A stretch of 6,277 nt of DNA from an uncultured Bacteroidales bacterium (lineage in GTDB: Bacteria; Bacteroidota; Bacteroidia; Bacteroidales; F082), in contig CALBNP010000110.1 of NCBI GenBank assembly GCA_937896505.1, positions 1 to 6,277 of the forward strand, in the 5' to 3' direction. Shown piece by piece: positions 6,139 to 6,277 of this stretch. The notes below the pieces were generated by a model that saw nothing but the letters and a program-made list of their open reading frames with translations, did no database searches and was not told the DNA's origin. Position 1 is the first letter of the stretch, and each line of letters starts with the position of its first letter. The position numbers were made by a program, and so were the translations under genes.

Positions 6139-6277
6139 TCACTTCCTGGACGGCCATTCTTTGCAGTAATTGCAGTTGGCATAGGATAAAATGCCAAACA
6201 GAATTGGGATGATAGAAATTAATAAGGGCAATTCTAAATAAAACTCTTTGATAATCAGATAAATATTTGTATATTTG
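6139..6277 (-). CDS. Possible C-terminal fragment of a small membrane protein (uncertain)
   Basis: A minus-strand frame is open from the right edge to a TGA at 6139, giving about 45 residues with no Met. It contains a hydrophobic run (LPLLISIIPILFGIL) followed by SYANCNYCKEWPSRK, that is, a membrane-like segment and then a CxxC-containing basic tail. If real, the gene starts outside the window and would precede the small lipoprotein. Against this, a second minus-strand frame is also open here (stop at 6107), A/T-rich DNA encodes hydrophobic residues by chance, and a good plus-strand promoter overlaps its right end. It is listed mainly so that the reading is not lost. Confidence 0.2.
   Translation of the reverse strand, partial: KYTNIYLIIKEFYLELPLLISIIPILFGILSYANCNYCKEWPSRK
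6176..6197. repeat. Perfect 7-bp inverted repeat
   Basis: TTGGCAT (6176-6182) and ATGCCAA (6191-6197) flank an 8-nt spacer. Just to its left TTGCAGT occurs twice (6161-6167 and 6170-6176). There is no T-run on either side, so an intrinsic terminator is not supported. It may be an operator-like site upstream of the rightward promoter at the window edge, or chance. Confidence 0.4.
6247..6277 (+). promoter_or_regulatory. Rightward Bacteroidota-type promoter at the window edge
   Basis: TTTG (6247-6250), a 19-nt spacer, then TATATTTG (6270-6277) fit the Bacteroidota promoter consensus (TTTG, N19-21, TAnnTTTG) with no mismatch. It would drive a plus-strand gene starting just beyond the window, divergent from the small lipoprotein gene. 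This is the best promoter match in the window. Confidence 0.65.

Overview
The window looks like chromosomal DNA from a Bacteroidota bacterium, most likely of order Bacteroidales (Bacteroides/Prevotella-like). Three things point there. Several gene starts lie next to the Bacteroidota -7 promoter motif TAnnTTTG, and start codons lack Shine-Dalgarno sequences. The lipoprotein signal peptides end in SC, one of them followed by a charged surface-export-type signal. The protein families (OprO/P-type porin, lamin-tail lipoprotein, secreted C69 dipeptidase, MauE/DoxX-thioredoxin fusion) are common in that order. I see no mobile element, CRISPR array, tRNA or rRNA.

Left part (1-2723, all minus strand): an outer-membrane phosphate-selective-porin-like protein (2723 to 1332) is followed 28 nt later by a lipoprotein with an Ig/FN3-like domain and a lamin-tail domain (1303 to 446). 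After a 93-nt gap that carries a long imperfect hairpin (366-440) comes a gene cut by the window edge (352 to 1). Its visible N-terminus resembles CYTH/triphosphate-tunnel proteins. The order suggests one transcript, possibly with a phosphate or polyphosphate theme, but that link is inference.

Middle (2724-4653): a 211-bp divergent promoter region separates the porin from a plus-strand gene for a secreted peptidase-family C69 dipeptidase (2935-4653). The cysteine expected to be its N-terminal nucleophile sits in a lipobox-like context. The dipeptidase converges on the next block, with about 100 bp between the stops.

Right part (4756-6072, minus strand): a small Cys-containing lipoprotein with an Asn/Gly-rich tail (6072 to 5752) precedes a membrane protein with an N-terminal MauE/DoxX-like bundle and a C-terminal thioredoxin-like domain (5676 to 4756). 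Together they may be a cell-envelope thiol-redox pair. The last 205 bp hold a well-matched Bacteroidota promoter facing rightward out of the window, and on the other strand a short open frame that could be the tail of another membrane protein. These two readings compete. Nothing here is clearly a new biological system. The most useful leads are the hairpin leader, the C69 Cys conflict, the redox fusion beside a Cys-rich lipoprotein, and the edge promoter.
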